DNA from: an uncultured Pelagibacteraceae bacterium
Lineage (GTDB): Bacteria > Pseudomonadota > Alphaproteobacteria > Pelagibacterales > Pelagibacteraceae
NCBI GenBank assembly: GCA_902519325.1
Contig: CABYJU010000006.1
Span: 1-64,000, forward strand
DNA: 64,000 nucleotides
Direction: 5' to 3'
This document shows positions 1 through 9,593 of the stretch, piece by piece (positions within the stretch are counted from its first letter, which is position 1; each line of letters starts with the position of its first letter). Below the pieces are notes generated by a model. It did not search any database, had not been told where the DNA came from, and saw only the letters and a list, made by a program, of their open reading frames with translations. Both the position numbers and the translations under genes were made by a program.

Positions 1-2000
1 GGGAAACTATTCCAAAAGTCTACAGAAGACTCAATGATATATTTTTGAAAAATATGGGTAAAGGATTGCCAAAAAATTTTAATCCTATTGAGTTTGGTTC
101 ATGGATGGGAGGTGATAGAGACGGAAATCCAAATGTAACTTCAAAAGTGACAAAAGAAGTTTTGTTATTGTCAAGATGGGAAGCGGCAAAATTGTATGAA
201 AAAGAACTTACTAAATTAATTAGATCATATTCAATGAAAAAGTGTTCAAAAAAAATTCAAAAACTGACAGGAAAATCATTTGAACCTTACAGAGTTTTCT
301 TAAGACCTTTAAGAGATAAAATGCGATTTACTCATCGATCAATTGAACAGTTTATAGTGAACAAAAAACCTTTAGACTATAACAAATTGCTAAACTCAAA
401 AGAAGAAATTTTAAAACCCCTTAGAATTGTCCGTGAATCTTTAGAGGAAAATCAAAGTGAAAATATCGCAAGTGGTGAATTATTAGACTTAATGAGAAGA
501 GCAAAATGTTTTGGAATTAATTTAGCAAAACTAGATATTAGACAAGAATCATCTAGACACTCACAATTAATTAATGAACTTGTTCAGAAAAAAAATAAAC
601 ACAATTATTTAAAATGGAGTGAGGAGGAAAAAATTAAATTTTTATCATTTAAGATGAAAAAAAAATCTAATTTCATCAAAAATTTTAATTTTAAAAATAA
701 AGAAAACAAAGAAGTTTGGTCAACATTTAAAATTTTATCTGAAGAGCCACCTGAATGTTTGGGGGCTTATGTTATTTCAATGACATCATCTGCATCTGAC
801 ATTCTCTCTGTTTTATATTTGCAAAAAGAAGCAAATATTAAGAATAATTTAAGAGTTGTCCCTTTATTTGAAACATTAGATGACTTAATTAATGCAAAAT
901 CAATAATGGCCAGCTTGTTTTCATTAAAGTGGTACAGAGATTTAATAAAAAATAAACAAGAAGTCATGATTGGATACTCAGACTCAAGCAAAGATGCTGG
1001 AAAAATTTGTGCAAGTTGGCATCAATATAAGGCTCAAGAAGAAATTATTAAAATTGCAAAAAAATATAAAATAGATGTTACTTTCTTTCATGGAAGAGGT
1101 GGTTCAGCGGGTAGAGGCGGAGGCCCAATTCAAGCTACTTTAAAATCTCAGCCGCCAAATACAGTTAATGGAAAAATTAGAATAACTGATCAAGGAGAAG
1201 TTATTCAGCAGAAATATGGATATCAGCCTTTAGCAATTTATAATTTATGTAGCTATATAGGAGCGGTAATGGAGGCAACATTAACACCACCTCCAGTCCC
1301 TAAAAAAGATTGGAGAAATCTAATTGAAAAAATGTCTGAAATTTCAAAAAGTTCATATAGAAAAAATATTAATCAAAGTTCAGATTTTATTAAATATTTT
1401 AAAACCGTTACGCCACATGTGTCTTTAGGAAAACTTTCAATTGGATCAAGACCGTCTAAAAGAAAGAATATTGATAATATCAAAGGTTTAAGAGCAATAC
1501 CCTGGGTATTTGCTTGGACACAAATAAGACTCATGCTTCCAGCATGGCTTGGAAGTGCAGAAGCTTTAAGATATTCATCGATAGAAAAATTTGAGAAAAC
1601 ACTAATAGATATGGAAAAAAATTGGCCTTTCTTCAATTCAATGATGGATATCTTGGATATGGTAATTTCAAAAGTGGACCCAGATATTTCAAAAATATAT
1701 GAAGAATACTTAGCTGATAAAGATTTAAAAAGAGTTGGAAAAAAACTTAGGTTCCAATTCGAAGTTATTAAAAAGTTAAATAAAAAGATTACGCCTAAAG
1801 AAATTATAAATGAAAGAAAAAAATTTAGATCAGGAGTTATTGTAAGAAATATTTACACAGAAGTATTAAATATAATTCAAGCAGTAGTTATGAATAAAAT
1901 CAAAAACAAAAAATTAAATTCAGATAAAAAAAATGATCTTAATGATGCATTATTAACATCTATTGCAGGCATTTCAGCTGCAATGAAAAATACCGGTTAA
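1..2000 (+). CDS. ppc: Phosphoenolpyruvate carboxylase, 5' end truncated by window
   Basis: Frame is open from base 1; motifs VMIGYSDSSKDAG, FFHGRGGSAGRGGGP, RITDQGEVIQQKYG are PEPC signatures. Confidence 0.97.
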   Translation, partial: ETIPKVYRRLNDIFLKNMGKGLPKNFNPIEFGSWMGGDRDGNPNVTSKVTKEVLLLSRWEAAKLYEKELTKLIRSYSMKKCSKKIQKLTGKSFEPYRVFLRPLRDKMRFTHRSIEQFIVNKKPLDYNKLLNSKEEILKPLRIVRESLEENQSENIASGELLDLMRRAKCFGINLAKLDIRQESSRHSQLINELVQKKNKHNYLKWSEEEKIKFLSFKMKKKSNFIKNFNFKNKENKEVWSTFKILSEEPPECLGAYVISMTSSASDILSVLYLQKEANIKNNLRVVPLFETLDDLINAKSIMASLFSLKWYRDLIKNKQEVMIGYSDSSKDAGKICASWHQYKAQEEIIKIAKKYKIDVTFFHGRGGSAGRGGGPIQATLKSQPPNTVNGKIRITDQGEVIQQKYGYQPLAIYNLCSYIGAVMEATLTPPPVPKKDWRNLIEKMSEISKSSYRKNINQSSDFIKYFKTVTPHVSLGKLSIGSRPSKRKNIDNIKGLRAIPWVFAWTQIRLMLPAWLGSAEALRYSSIEKFEKTLIDMEKNWPFFNSMMDILDMVISKVDPDISKIYEEYLADKDLKRVGKKLRFQFEVIKKLNKKITPKEIINERKKFRSGVIVRNIYTEVLNIIQAVVMNKIKNKKLNSDKKNDLNDALLTSIAGISAAMKNTG

Positions 2001-2708
2001 ATGATAGAATTATTTGTAGCATTTGGAGCTGGATTGATAAGCTTTTTGTCTCCATGTGTACTTCCATTAATACCTGGATATATATCTTATATTTCTGGAA
2101 GCTCTTTAAATGAGCTATTAGAAAAAAAAACAATTAATATATTCCCTATAGTTTTATTTACTTTTGGTTTTTCCATTGTTTTTATAAGCTTCGGAGCTAC
2201 CGCAACTTTTTTAGGTTCTTTAATTTTAAGTAACTCTTATGAATTAAGAATTATTGCAGGAAGTATAATAATCATTTTCTCCCTTCATATTATGGGATTA
2301 ATTAATATTAAGTTTTTAAATTATGAAAAAAGGATTAATACTGAGATTAAATCAGGAAATTTTGGTTCAATATTAGTTGGTATGGCATTTGGATTTGGAT
2401 GGACTCCATGTATTGGACCTATTTTGGGATCAATATTAGCTCTAGCTTCGATCGAGCAAAGTTTGAACCGAGGCATATTGTTACTTGTGTTCTATTCACT
2501 TGGTTTAGCATTGCCATTTATTGCATCAGGCTATTTGATACAACGTTTTATGGTTGTTACAAAAAATCTAAAATCAAAAATGATAATTATTTCAAGAGTT
2601 GGTGGAGGATTATTATTGATAACAGGAATATTAATGATTACAAACCAGTTACAAGCTTTAGGATTTTACATATTAAAGTATTTTCCTATACTTCAAAAAC
2701 TTGGATAA
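2001..2708 (+). CDS. ccdA: Cytochrome c biogenesis protein CcdA family (DsbD transmembrane domain)
   Basis: FLSPCVLPLIPGYISYISG and FGWTPCIGPILGSIL motifs, polytopic. Confidence 0.93.
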   Translation: MIELFVAFGAGLISFLSPCVLPLIPGYISYISGSSLNELLEKKTINIFPIVLFTFGFSIVFISFGATATFLGSLILSNSYELRIIAGSIIIIFSLHIMGLINIKFLNYEKRINTEIKSGNFGSILVGMAFGFGWTPCIGPILGSILALASIEQSLNRGILLLVFYSLGLALPFIASGYLIQRFMVVTKNLKSKMIIISRVGGGLLLITGILMITNQLQALGFYILKYFPILQKLG

Positions 2709-2710
2709 AA

Positions 2711-3298
2711 ATGAAAATATACCAAATCGATTGTAGTGCTAGAAAAGAAGGTTCTACCTCAAGGATGCTTGCAAAAAAAATACTTGATAAAGTTAAAAAA
2801 GATAATGATGAAGTCATTTATAGAGATCTAGATGACGAAATGCTTTTTATATCTGGTTTAACTGAGTCTGGAATGAAAATTCCAGAGAATGAGCAAACAG
2901 ATGAACATAAAAAAATGTTTGAATTGTCTGATAAACTAGTATCAGAGTTAAAAGAATGTGATGTAATTATTATATCAGTGCCAATTTATAATTTTGGCCC
3001 GCCAGCAACACTGAAAGCTTGGGCTGATCTTGCAGCCAGAGTAAAATTGACATTTAAATACGGGGACGACGGAAGAAGAAAAGGTTTATTAGAAGATAAG
3101 CAGGTCTATTTAGTAATTACTTCTGGTGGAACAAAAATACAAGGGGAAGAAGATTTTTTAACTCCATGGTTGATACATATGTTAAATTTTTTTGGTATTA
3201 AAAAAATTGATATAGTTGCAGCAGATCAAATGGCTTTAGATTATGAAAAATCTATAAAAAATGCTGAAGAAAAAATAAAAGAATTATTTAAAGATTAA
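2711..3298 (+). CDS. FMN-dependent NADH-azoreductase / flavodoxin-like NAD(P)H oxidoreductase
   Basis: MKIYQIDCSARKEGSTSRMLA...PIYNFGPPATLKAWAD flavodoxin-like fold; start trimmed from the track ORF at 2399, whose N-terminus is the wrong frame of ccdA. Confidence 0.85.
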   Translation: MKIYQIDCSARKEGSTSRMLAKKILDKVKKDNDEVIYRDLDDEMLFISGLTESGMKIPENEQTDEHKKMFELSDKLVSELKECDVIIISVPIYNFGPPATLKAWADLAARVKLTFKYGDDGRRKGLLEDKQVYLVITSGGTKIQGEEDFLTPWLIHMLNFFGIKKIDIVAADQMALDYEKSIKNAEEKIKELFKD

Positions 3299-4391
3299 AT
3301 TTTCTTTTTAAATGTCTAAGTTTACCTTCTGTACTGTCGAAATCAATGTAGCATCCTTGTAAATATCTATCACCTTCGTTAACATCATACTTTGTTCTTC
3401 CATGAAGTAATCTATGATTGTCCATCATTAACAAATCTCCAGTTTCTAATTTAAATTCAACTTTATATTTATCAGAGTTATATAATTCAGAAATTTTATT
3501 TCTAGCTTTATAGAATAAATCCAATTTTGATTTTTCTAATATCGGAGCATAATCTAATCTTGGACTAAATCTAACTTGTTTAAAATTATTTTTTTCATCC
3601 AATTTAATTAACTCAGACATATCTTCTAGAACAACTGTATTGTCTATAAATTTAAATTTTACTTTAACTGAAGATAAAATTTCATAATATTCTGGATAAT
3701 CCTCTTTGATTTTTTCACTTACTGTGTAACCATCAACCAAGGTAGAATTTCCTCCACTCACATTATTTGTAATACAATGCAATAATTGAACACAAGGAAC
3801 TGGTTTTCTATACGGATTATCTGTATGTGGAGATAATGCTAATGATGTATAAGCCAAATCATTTGGATTAGGCACAGATCTTACATTAAAAAATTCCCCA
3901 AAATTAGTTCTTCTTACACTGCCAATTGAATTTGCAAATTTTATAATAAAATTATCTTCAGTTGTAACATTAGTTAAAACTACAAAACCATATTTATAGA
4001 ATGATACTAATAAATCATACATGATTTTTTTTTCAAAAATATCATTTTCAAATTTAAATTTTTGAAAATTATTAAAATTTGAATCCCATTTAATTTTATC
4101 AATTGAAATAGGATCAAGATTTTGAGATTTATACTCATTTAATATTTGATCTTCTTTTATTTTATAATTGGTCCCATCATTGAAAAATAAATTAAGCAAT
4201 CCATCTTCATTTTCAATTTTTTCTATATCAATATTAGTATTTATAGAATTTGGATCAAATAATCTTTGTTGATTTCCTTTATCCAAAGCATCTTCGTTAT
4301 TTATTCTTTCTCTAAGCCAAAAAGGATGTATTTCCTCTTTATTATTTCCACTATTTATAAATACTTTTTTAGAATCGATTTCTATTTTCAT
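3288..4391 (-). CDS. Gamma-butyrobetaine dioxygenase-like / TauD family Fe(II)/2OG oxygenase with N-terminal DUF971-like domain
   Basis: IHPFWLRER N-terminal motif; SPHTDNPYR (HxD) and GDLLMMDNHRLLHGR motifs. Confidence 0.88.
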   Translation of the reverse strand: MKIEIDSKKVFINSGNNKEEIHPFWLRERINNEDALDKGNQQRLFDPNSINTNIDIEKIENEDGLLNLFFNDGTNYKIKEDQILNEYKSQNLDPISIDKIKWDSNFNNFQKFKFENDIFEKKIMYDLLVSFYKYGFVVLTNVTTEDNFIIKFANSIGSVRRTNFGEFFNVRSVPNPNDLAYTSLALSPHTDNPYRKPVPCVQLLHCITNNVSGGNSTLVDGYTVSEKIKEDYPEYYEILSSVKVKFKFIDNTVVLEDMSELIKLDEKNNFKQVRFSPRLDYAPILEKSKLDLFYKARNKISELYNSDKYKVEFKLETGDLLMMDNHRLLHGRTKYDVNEGDRYLQGCYIDFDSTEGKLRHLKRKFNL

Positions 4392-4478
4392 CTATCTAGA
4401 TTCTTCTATCAAATTCTAAAATTTTCAAGATATTTTATTTGAACTAGTTGTATATTTTAATTATTACTCGTTAAATAA

Positions 4479-5282
4479 ATGACCTTCAAAAAAACAAACG
4501 ATTACAAGATTTATTACACGTTTTTGAATAAGCTAGCTAAGGATTTAACTAATTTTTATTACACTAAACTTAACAAAACTTTTACAATTAATAATAAGTT
4601 AAAAGGTAAAGGTTATGATCCTGTTACCAGTGCTGATAAAGCTTTTGAAAAATTTATAAGAAAGAAGATTAATGATAAGTTCCCAGATCATCAAATTATT
4701 GGTGAAGAGTTTGGGGTAAAAAAGACGAAAAGTCTATTTTCATGGATAATTGATCCAATTGATGGGACAAGATCATTCGTTGCTGGAAATCCTACCTGGA
4801 GCAATTTAATTTCTCTAAATTATAACAATAAACCAATGGTCGGGCTAGCTAATTTCCCAAGAATGGAAAGATACTATTTAAATCAAAATGATAAATCTGC
4901 CTTTGTATTTGAAGGCAGAAAAAAAAGAAAATTAAAAGTAAACAAAAAAATAAAATTTGATTATTTAAAAGTAGCCGCTGCTTTTCATGGAACTTTGTCT
5001 TTTCAAAAACAAAAAAAAATAATGAAATTTATTAAGAGAATGCAGTTTCCATGTTTCGATGCACTAACATATTGTCAATTAGCAGAGGGAAGACTAGATA
5101 TTGTAGCTCAATGTGCAAACAAAATTTGGGATATACATCCGATAATACCAATTATTAAAGCATCAGGTGGAATAATTACTACATGGGATAATAAAGATGC
5201 TTCATTAGGTGGAAACATAATTGTTTCAAATAATTTATCAAATCATAAAAAAATTTTAAAATTACTCAAGCCAGCTACATGA
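4479..5282 (+). CDS. Inositol monophosphatase family / histidinol-phosphatase-like
   Basis: GEEFG, WIIDPIDGTRSFV, WDIHPIIPIIKASGG motifs. Confidence 0.88.
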   Translation: MTFKKTNDYKIYYTFLNKLAKDLTNFYYTKLNKTFTINNKLKGKGYDPVTSADKAFEKFIRKKINDKFPDHQIIGEEFGVKKTKSLFSWIIDPIDGTRSFVAGNPTWSNLISLNYNNKPMVGLANFPRMERYYLNQNDKSAFVFEGRKKRKLKVNKKIKFDYLKVAAAFHGTLSFQKQKKIMKFIKRMQFPCFDALTYCQLAEGRLDIVAQCANKIWDIHPIIPIIKASGGIITTWDNKDASLGGNIIVSNNLSNHKKILKLLKPAT

Positions 5283-6004
5283 AAAATATAATTGTTCTTC
5301 AACACATTAAAATTGAGGATCCTGGTTATATTAAAGATTTGATGTTAAAGGATAAAGTTCATATTAAAACTGTAGAACTTGACGAAGGAGAAAAAATACC
5401 TGATGATTTAACTGGATTTGATGCAATGTTTTGTATGGGCGGACCAATGGATACTTGGATGGAAAAAGATTACCCTTGGTTAATAGAAGAGAAAAAAAAA
5501 ATCAAAGAATTTGTAGTAGACTTAAATAAACCATATTTAGGTTTTTGTTTAGGTTGTCAATTATTAGGAGAGGTAGTTGGAGGTAAAGTAGTTAAATCAA
5601 AAAATCCAGAGATAGGTATTTTAGACATTAATTTTTTAAATAGTAAAAAGGACGATTTATTATTTAAAGAATATCCTGATATTATTAAATCACTCCAATG
5701 GCATTCATATGAAGTTCAAAATCTAGAAAATAATAATGATATAACTCTTTTAGCGTCATCTCCTGAAACGAAATACCAAATTTTTAAATACAAAAAACAT
5801 GCTTACGGTATTCAATTTCACATAGAGATAAAAGATACCACTGTAGGAGAATGGGGTTGTGTGCCTGAATATAAGTCTGCTTTAGAGAGTCAGTTAGGAC
5901 AAGGAGCTCTTGATAAATTTGATAGTGATGCGAAAGACAACATTCAATCTATGAACAAATATTCTAAAATTCTTTACGAAAACTTCAAAAAAATAGTGAA
6001 TTAA
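5279..6004 (+). CDS. Type 1 glutamine amidotransferase
   Basis: GFCLGCQLLGEVVGG nucleophile elbow and YGIQFHIEI motif. Confidence 0.9.
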   Translation: MKNIIVLQHIKIEDPGYIKDLMLKDKVHIKTVELDEGEKIPDDLTGFDAMFCMGGPMDTWMEKDYPWLIEEKKKIKEFVVDLNKPYLGFCLGCQLLGEVVGGKVVKSKNPEIGILDINFLNSKKDDLLFKEYPDIIKSLQWHSYEVQNLENNNDITLLASSPETKYQIFKYKKHAYGIQFHIEIKDTTVGEWGCVPEYKSALESQLGQGALDKFDSDAKDNIQSMNKYSKILYENFKKIVN

Positions 6005-6065
6005 ATCACTTTAGTTTACATAATTAATAAGTTAGATTTTTATTTTAATAATATAGGAGAGAGAA

Positions 6066-7628
6066 ATGAAGTATGGGTATTTTATAAAAATTTTATTGGC
6101 TTTTTTTCTAGCTTTTGCTCCAACACAAGCGTTTGCAAAAACTATTAAATGGTCAATGCAGGGTGATAGTTTAACACTTGATCCTCATGCTCAAAACGAA
6201 GGTCCTACCACTCAAGTATCTAGACAAGTATACGAAGCTCTAGTTACCAGAGGATTAGATATGAAAATTGGACCTCAACTAGCAACAGAGTGGAGAACTC
6301 AAGGTCCTAATACTTGGATCTTTAAATTAAGAGAAGATGTTAAATTTTCTGATGGAACTCCATTTACATCTGAAGATGTTGTATTTAGTATTTTAAGAGC
6401 AAAACAAAGAACATCTGATTTTAAAGAATATATTAGTACAGTATCAGGTGTAAAAGCAGTTAATGACTACACAGTAGAAATTACAACAAGTAAACCAAAT
6501 CCAATTCTTTTAAACCAACTTTCAAACATTTTTATAATGTCAAAAAAATGGAGTGAAAAGAATTTTGCAGTCATGGCGCAGAACTGGGATGCTGGACAAG
6601 AAACATTTTCAGCTACAAATGCTATGGGAACTGGACCATTTAAAATTACATTAAGAGAACCAAATACTAAAACAGTTTTCAAACGTAATAAAAAATGGTG
6701 GGGTACTATGAAAGATGACAAAGTAACAGAAATTCATCTACTACCTATAAAAAATGCAGCTACTAGAGTTGCAGCTCTTTTATCTGGTGAAATTGATGTT
6801 GTTACTGATGCACCTGTGCAAGATTTAGCTAGAATTAAAAATTCACCTGCTCACAAAGTTGAAAGCACTGCTCAAATGAGAACTATATTCCTTGGTATGG
6901 ATCAGGGAGCAGATAAACTTAGAACAGGTAATACAGGTGATAACCCATTTAAAAAGAAAGCAGTTAGACAAGCTCTTTATCAAGCTATAGATATTGAGGC
7001 TATTAAGAAAAAAGTAATGAGAGGTTTAAGTGAACCTGCTGGAATAATTACTTTTCCAGGTGTTAACGGATACACAGAAGAACTTGATAAAAGACTTCCT
7101 TATGATGTAGCTGCTGCAAAAAAACTTCTAGCTGATGCTGGATATCCGAACGGATTTGAAGTTGAGCTTAGATGTCCAAATGACAGATATGTAAATGATG
7201 AAGCTATATGCACAGCTGTTGTTGGTATGTTAGGTAAAATCGGTGTTAAAGTAAATTTATTTGCCCAAACAAAAAGTAAGCACTTTAAAGAACTAAAAGA
7301 TAATCAAGGTGACTTTTATATGTTAGGTTGGGGAGTTCCAACTTTAGATAGTCATTATGTTTTCCATTACTTATATGAAAGTGGAGCAAGCTGGAACAGA
7401 GTTAACTTTAGTAACTCTGATGTAGATGCTGCGATAAGAGTTATGGAAGGTGAAGTTAACCTAGATAAGAGAAATGCTGCAATAGCTAAAGCTTGGAAAA
7501 TAGTAAAAGATGATATTTCTTATCTTCCTTTACATCACCAAGTTATATCTTGGGCTGCAAAAAAAGATGTTAATGTTCCGATAAGACCGAATAACGAGCC
7601 GTTATTCCGTTTTGCGAGCTTTGACTAA
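6066..7628 (+). CDS. Peptide/oligopeptide ABC transporter substrate-binding protein (SBP_bac_5)
   Basis: Signal peptide; LDPHAQN...WIFKLREDVKFSDGTPFTSEDVVFS. Confidence 0.95.
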   Translation: MKYGYFIKILLAFFLAFAPTQAFAKTIKWSMQGDSLTLDPHAQNEGPTTQVSRQVYEALVTRGLDMKIGPQLATEWRTQGPNTWIFKLREDVKFSDGTPFTSEDVVFSILRAKQRTSDFKEYISTVSGVKAVNDYTVEITTSKPNPILLNQLSNIFIMSKKWSEKNFAVMAQNWDAGQETFSATNAMGTGPFKITLREPNTKTVFKRNKKWWGTMKDDKVTEIHLLPIKNAATRVAALLSGEIDVVTDAPVQDLARIKNSPAHKVESTAQMRTIFLGMDQGADKLRTGNTGDNPFKKKAVRQALYQAIDIEAIKKKVMRGLSEPAGIITFPGVNGYTEELDKRLPYDVAAAKKLLADAGYPNGFEVELRCPNDRYVNDEAICTAVVGMLGKIGVKVNLFAQTKSKHFKELKDNQGDFYMLGWGVPTLDSHYVFHYLYESGASWNRVNFSNSDVDAAIRVMEGEVNLDKRNAAIAKAWKIVKDDISYLPLHHQVISWAAKKDVNVPIRPNNEPLFRFASFD

Positions 7629-7637
7629 ACAATTTAT

Positions 7638-7667
7638 TACAAGCCCTTTTTAACTAAAGGGCTTGTA
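7638..7667 (+). promoter_or_regulatory. Intercistronic hairpin between SBP and permease genes
   Basis: TACAAGCCCTTT-ttaact-AAAGGGCTTGTA, 12-bp perfect stem; not followed by a U-run. Confidence 0.8.
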
Positions 7668-7687
7668 TAAAAATAAAATTTCATAAA

Positions 7688-8671
7688 TTGATAAAGTATT
7701 TTTTTAAACGATTGTTTCAATCTGCAATGGTTATGCTTGTTGTAGCTTTTGTATCTTTCTCTCTTTTTAATTTTGTAGGAGACCCAATAAATAACATGGT
7801 GGGTGAGGAAACATCAGATGAAGAAAGAGCTGAGTTAAGAGAAACCTTGGGTTTAATGGACCCAATTCATGTACAATTTACTAGGTTTATAATTAATGCC
7901 ACTAAAGGAGAATTTGGAATATCTTATCAATTAAGAAGACCTGTATCAGAATTAATCATTGAAAGATTACCTGCAACAATTGAATTAGTTTTAATATCTG
8001 CTCTAATTGCATTGGTTTCTGGTACTTTATTGGGAGTATATACAGGCATAAAAAGAAAAGGTTTTTTGAGTGATTTTATCTTAGCAGTTTCTTTATTAGG
8101 AGTTTCTCTTCCAACTTTTGTAATTGGTATTTTATTTATTTATCTTTTTGCAGTTATATTGGGCGTTCTACCATCGTTTGGAAGAGGCGAGGTGGTAGAT
8201 CTAGGATTTTGGTCGACAGGCTTTTTAACCATCTCAGGTTTAAAAGCAATTATATTACCATCAGTTACTTTAAGCCTTTTTCAAATGACTTATATAATCA
8301 GACTCGTTAGAGCAGAAATGATGGAAATACTTCAGACTGATTACATAAAGTTTGCAAGAGCAAGAGGTATTAATGAAAAAAGCATTAATTATAAGCACGC
8401 ACTTAAAAATGGACTAATTCCAGTAATAACTATTGCTGGTATAAATATTGGAACATTAATTGCATTTTCAATTATTACGGAAACAGTATTTCAATGGCCA
8501 GGTATGGGATTTCTTTTCATTCAAGCTGTTCAGTTTGTAGATATTCCAATTATGTCAGCATATTTAGTATTTATAGCATTCGTTTTTGTAATGATAAATT
8601 TTATAGTCGATATCTTGTATTACTTTATAGACCCAAGAATTAGAGTTAAAGGAGATTCAGCTAGTGGATAA
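7688..8671 (+). CDS. ABC transporter permease, DppB family
   Basis: Operon context; LRRPVSELIIERLPATIEL, FARARGINEKSINYKHALKNGLIPVITI. Confidence 0.94.
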   Translation: MIKYFFKRLFQSAMVMLVVAFVSFSLFNFVGDPINNMVGEETSDEERAELRETLGLMDPIHVQFTRFIINATKGEFGISYQLRRPVSELIIERLPATIELVLISALIALVSGTLLGVYTGIKRKGFLSDFILAVSLLGVSLPTFVIGILFIYLFAVILGVLPSFGRGEVVDLGFWSTGFLTISGLKAIILPSVTLSLFQMTYIIRLVRAEMMEILQTDYIKFARARGINEKSINYKHALKNGLIPVITIAGINIGTLIAFSIITETVFQWPGMGFLFIQAVQFVDIPIMSAYLVFIAFVFVMINFIVDILYYFIDPRIRVKGDSASG

Positions 8672-9593
8672 TAAAGCTTTAACAACTTGGGATAAAATAA
8701 AAGATAGTGAAATTTATTTTAGTTTTATAAAATCTCCTACAGCAATAGTTTCATCGATTTTATTAGTAATAATATTTTTCTGTTCATTTTTTGTAGAATT
8801 TATCACACCTTATAATCCATTCGATCCATCATCTTTATCTTTAATGGATGCATTCACTCCACCATCTTGGACTAGTGATGGAAAAGTAGAATTTTTACTT
8901 GGTACTGACGGACAAGGAAGAGATATGTTATCAACTATTCTTTATGGATCTAGAATATCTTTGATTGTTGGTTTCTCAGCAATTTTATTTAGTTTAATTT
9001 TAGGAGTTGGATTAGGTCTTACTGCTGGTTTTTTTGGTGGCAAGTATGAAATGATTGTTATGAGATTAACTGATGTTCAATTAACAGTTCCAAGTATTTT
9101 GATGGCTCTTCTGGTTGATGGTATTGCTCGAGGTATAATTTCGCGTGAACTTCATGACGAGATGGCAATATATGTTTTAATTTTTGCAATTGGTATTTCA
9201 GAGTGGCCACAGTTTGCAAGAGTATCAAGAGCAGCAACTTTAGTTGAAAAAAATAAAGATTATGTTTCAGCCTCAACAATTATTGGAGTTTCTAATTTTA
9301 TAGTAATGTTTAAACATATTCTTCCAAATATAATGAGACCGGTACTTGTTATTGGAACTATAGGTCTTGCATTAGCAATAATTGCAGAAGCCACATTGAG
9401 TTTTCTAGGTGTTGGCGTTCCTCCAACTACTCCTTCTTTAGGAACATTAATAAGACTTGGAAATGACTTTTTATTTTCTGGTGAATGGTGGATAACTTTT
9501 TTTCCAGCAATATTCTTAGTTGTTTTGGCTTTTTCCATTAATCTATTAGGAGACTGGATGAGAGACACTCTTAATCCTAAATTGAAAAAATGA
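8664..9593 (+). CDS. ABC transporter permease, DppC family
   Basis: LGTDGQGRDMLSTILYGSRISLIVG; overlaps preceding gene. Confidence 0.94.
   Translation: MDNKALTTWDKIKDSEIYFSFIKSPTAIVSSILLVIIFFCSFFVEFITPYNPFDPSSLSLMDAFTPPSWTSDGKVEFLLGTDGQGRDMLSTILYGSRISLIVGFSAILFSLILGVGLGLTAGFFGGKYEMIVMRLTDVQLTVPSILMALLVDGIARGIISRELHDEMAIYVLIFAIGISEWPQFARVSRAATLVEKNKDYVSASTIIGVSNFIVMFKHILPNIMRPVLVIGTIGLALAIIAEATLSFLGVGVPPTTPSLGTLIRLGNDFLFSGEWWITFFPAIFLVVLAFSINLLGDWMRDTLNPKLKK

Noticed and set aside
767-991. Antisense ORF within ppc, and many similar antisense ORFs in the track (e.g. 1373-1636, 6467-6721, 9058-9279, 9260-9568, 21040-21291, 45951-46184, 57064-57375)
   Set aside because: They lie fully inside strongly supported genes on the other strand, have no recognisable motifs, and low-complexity translations typical of shadow ORFs.
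2399-2710. N-terminal 104-codon extension of the azoreductase-like ORF
   Set aside because: It is an alternative frame of ccdA; family start MKIYQIDCSARKEG lies at 2711.
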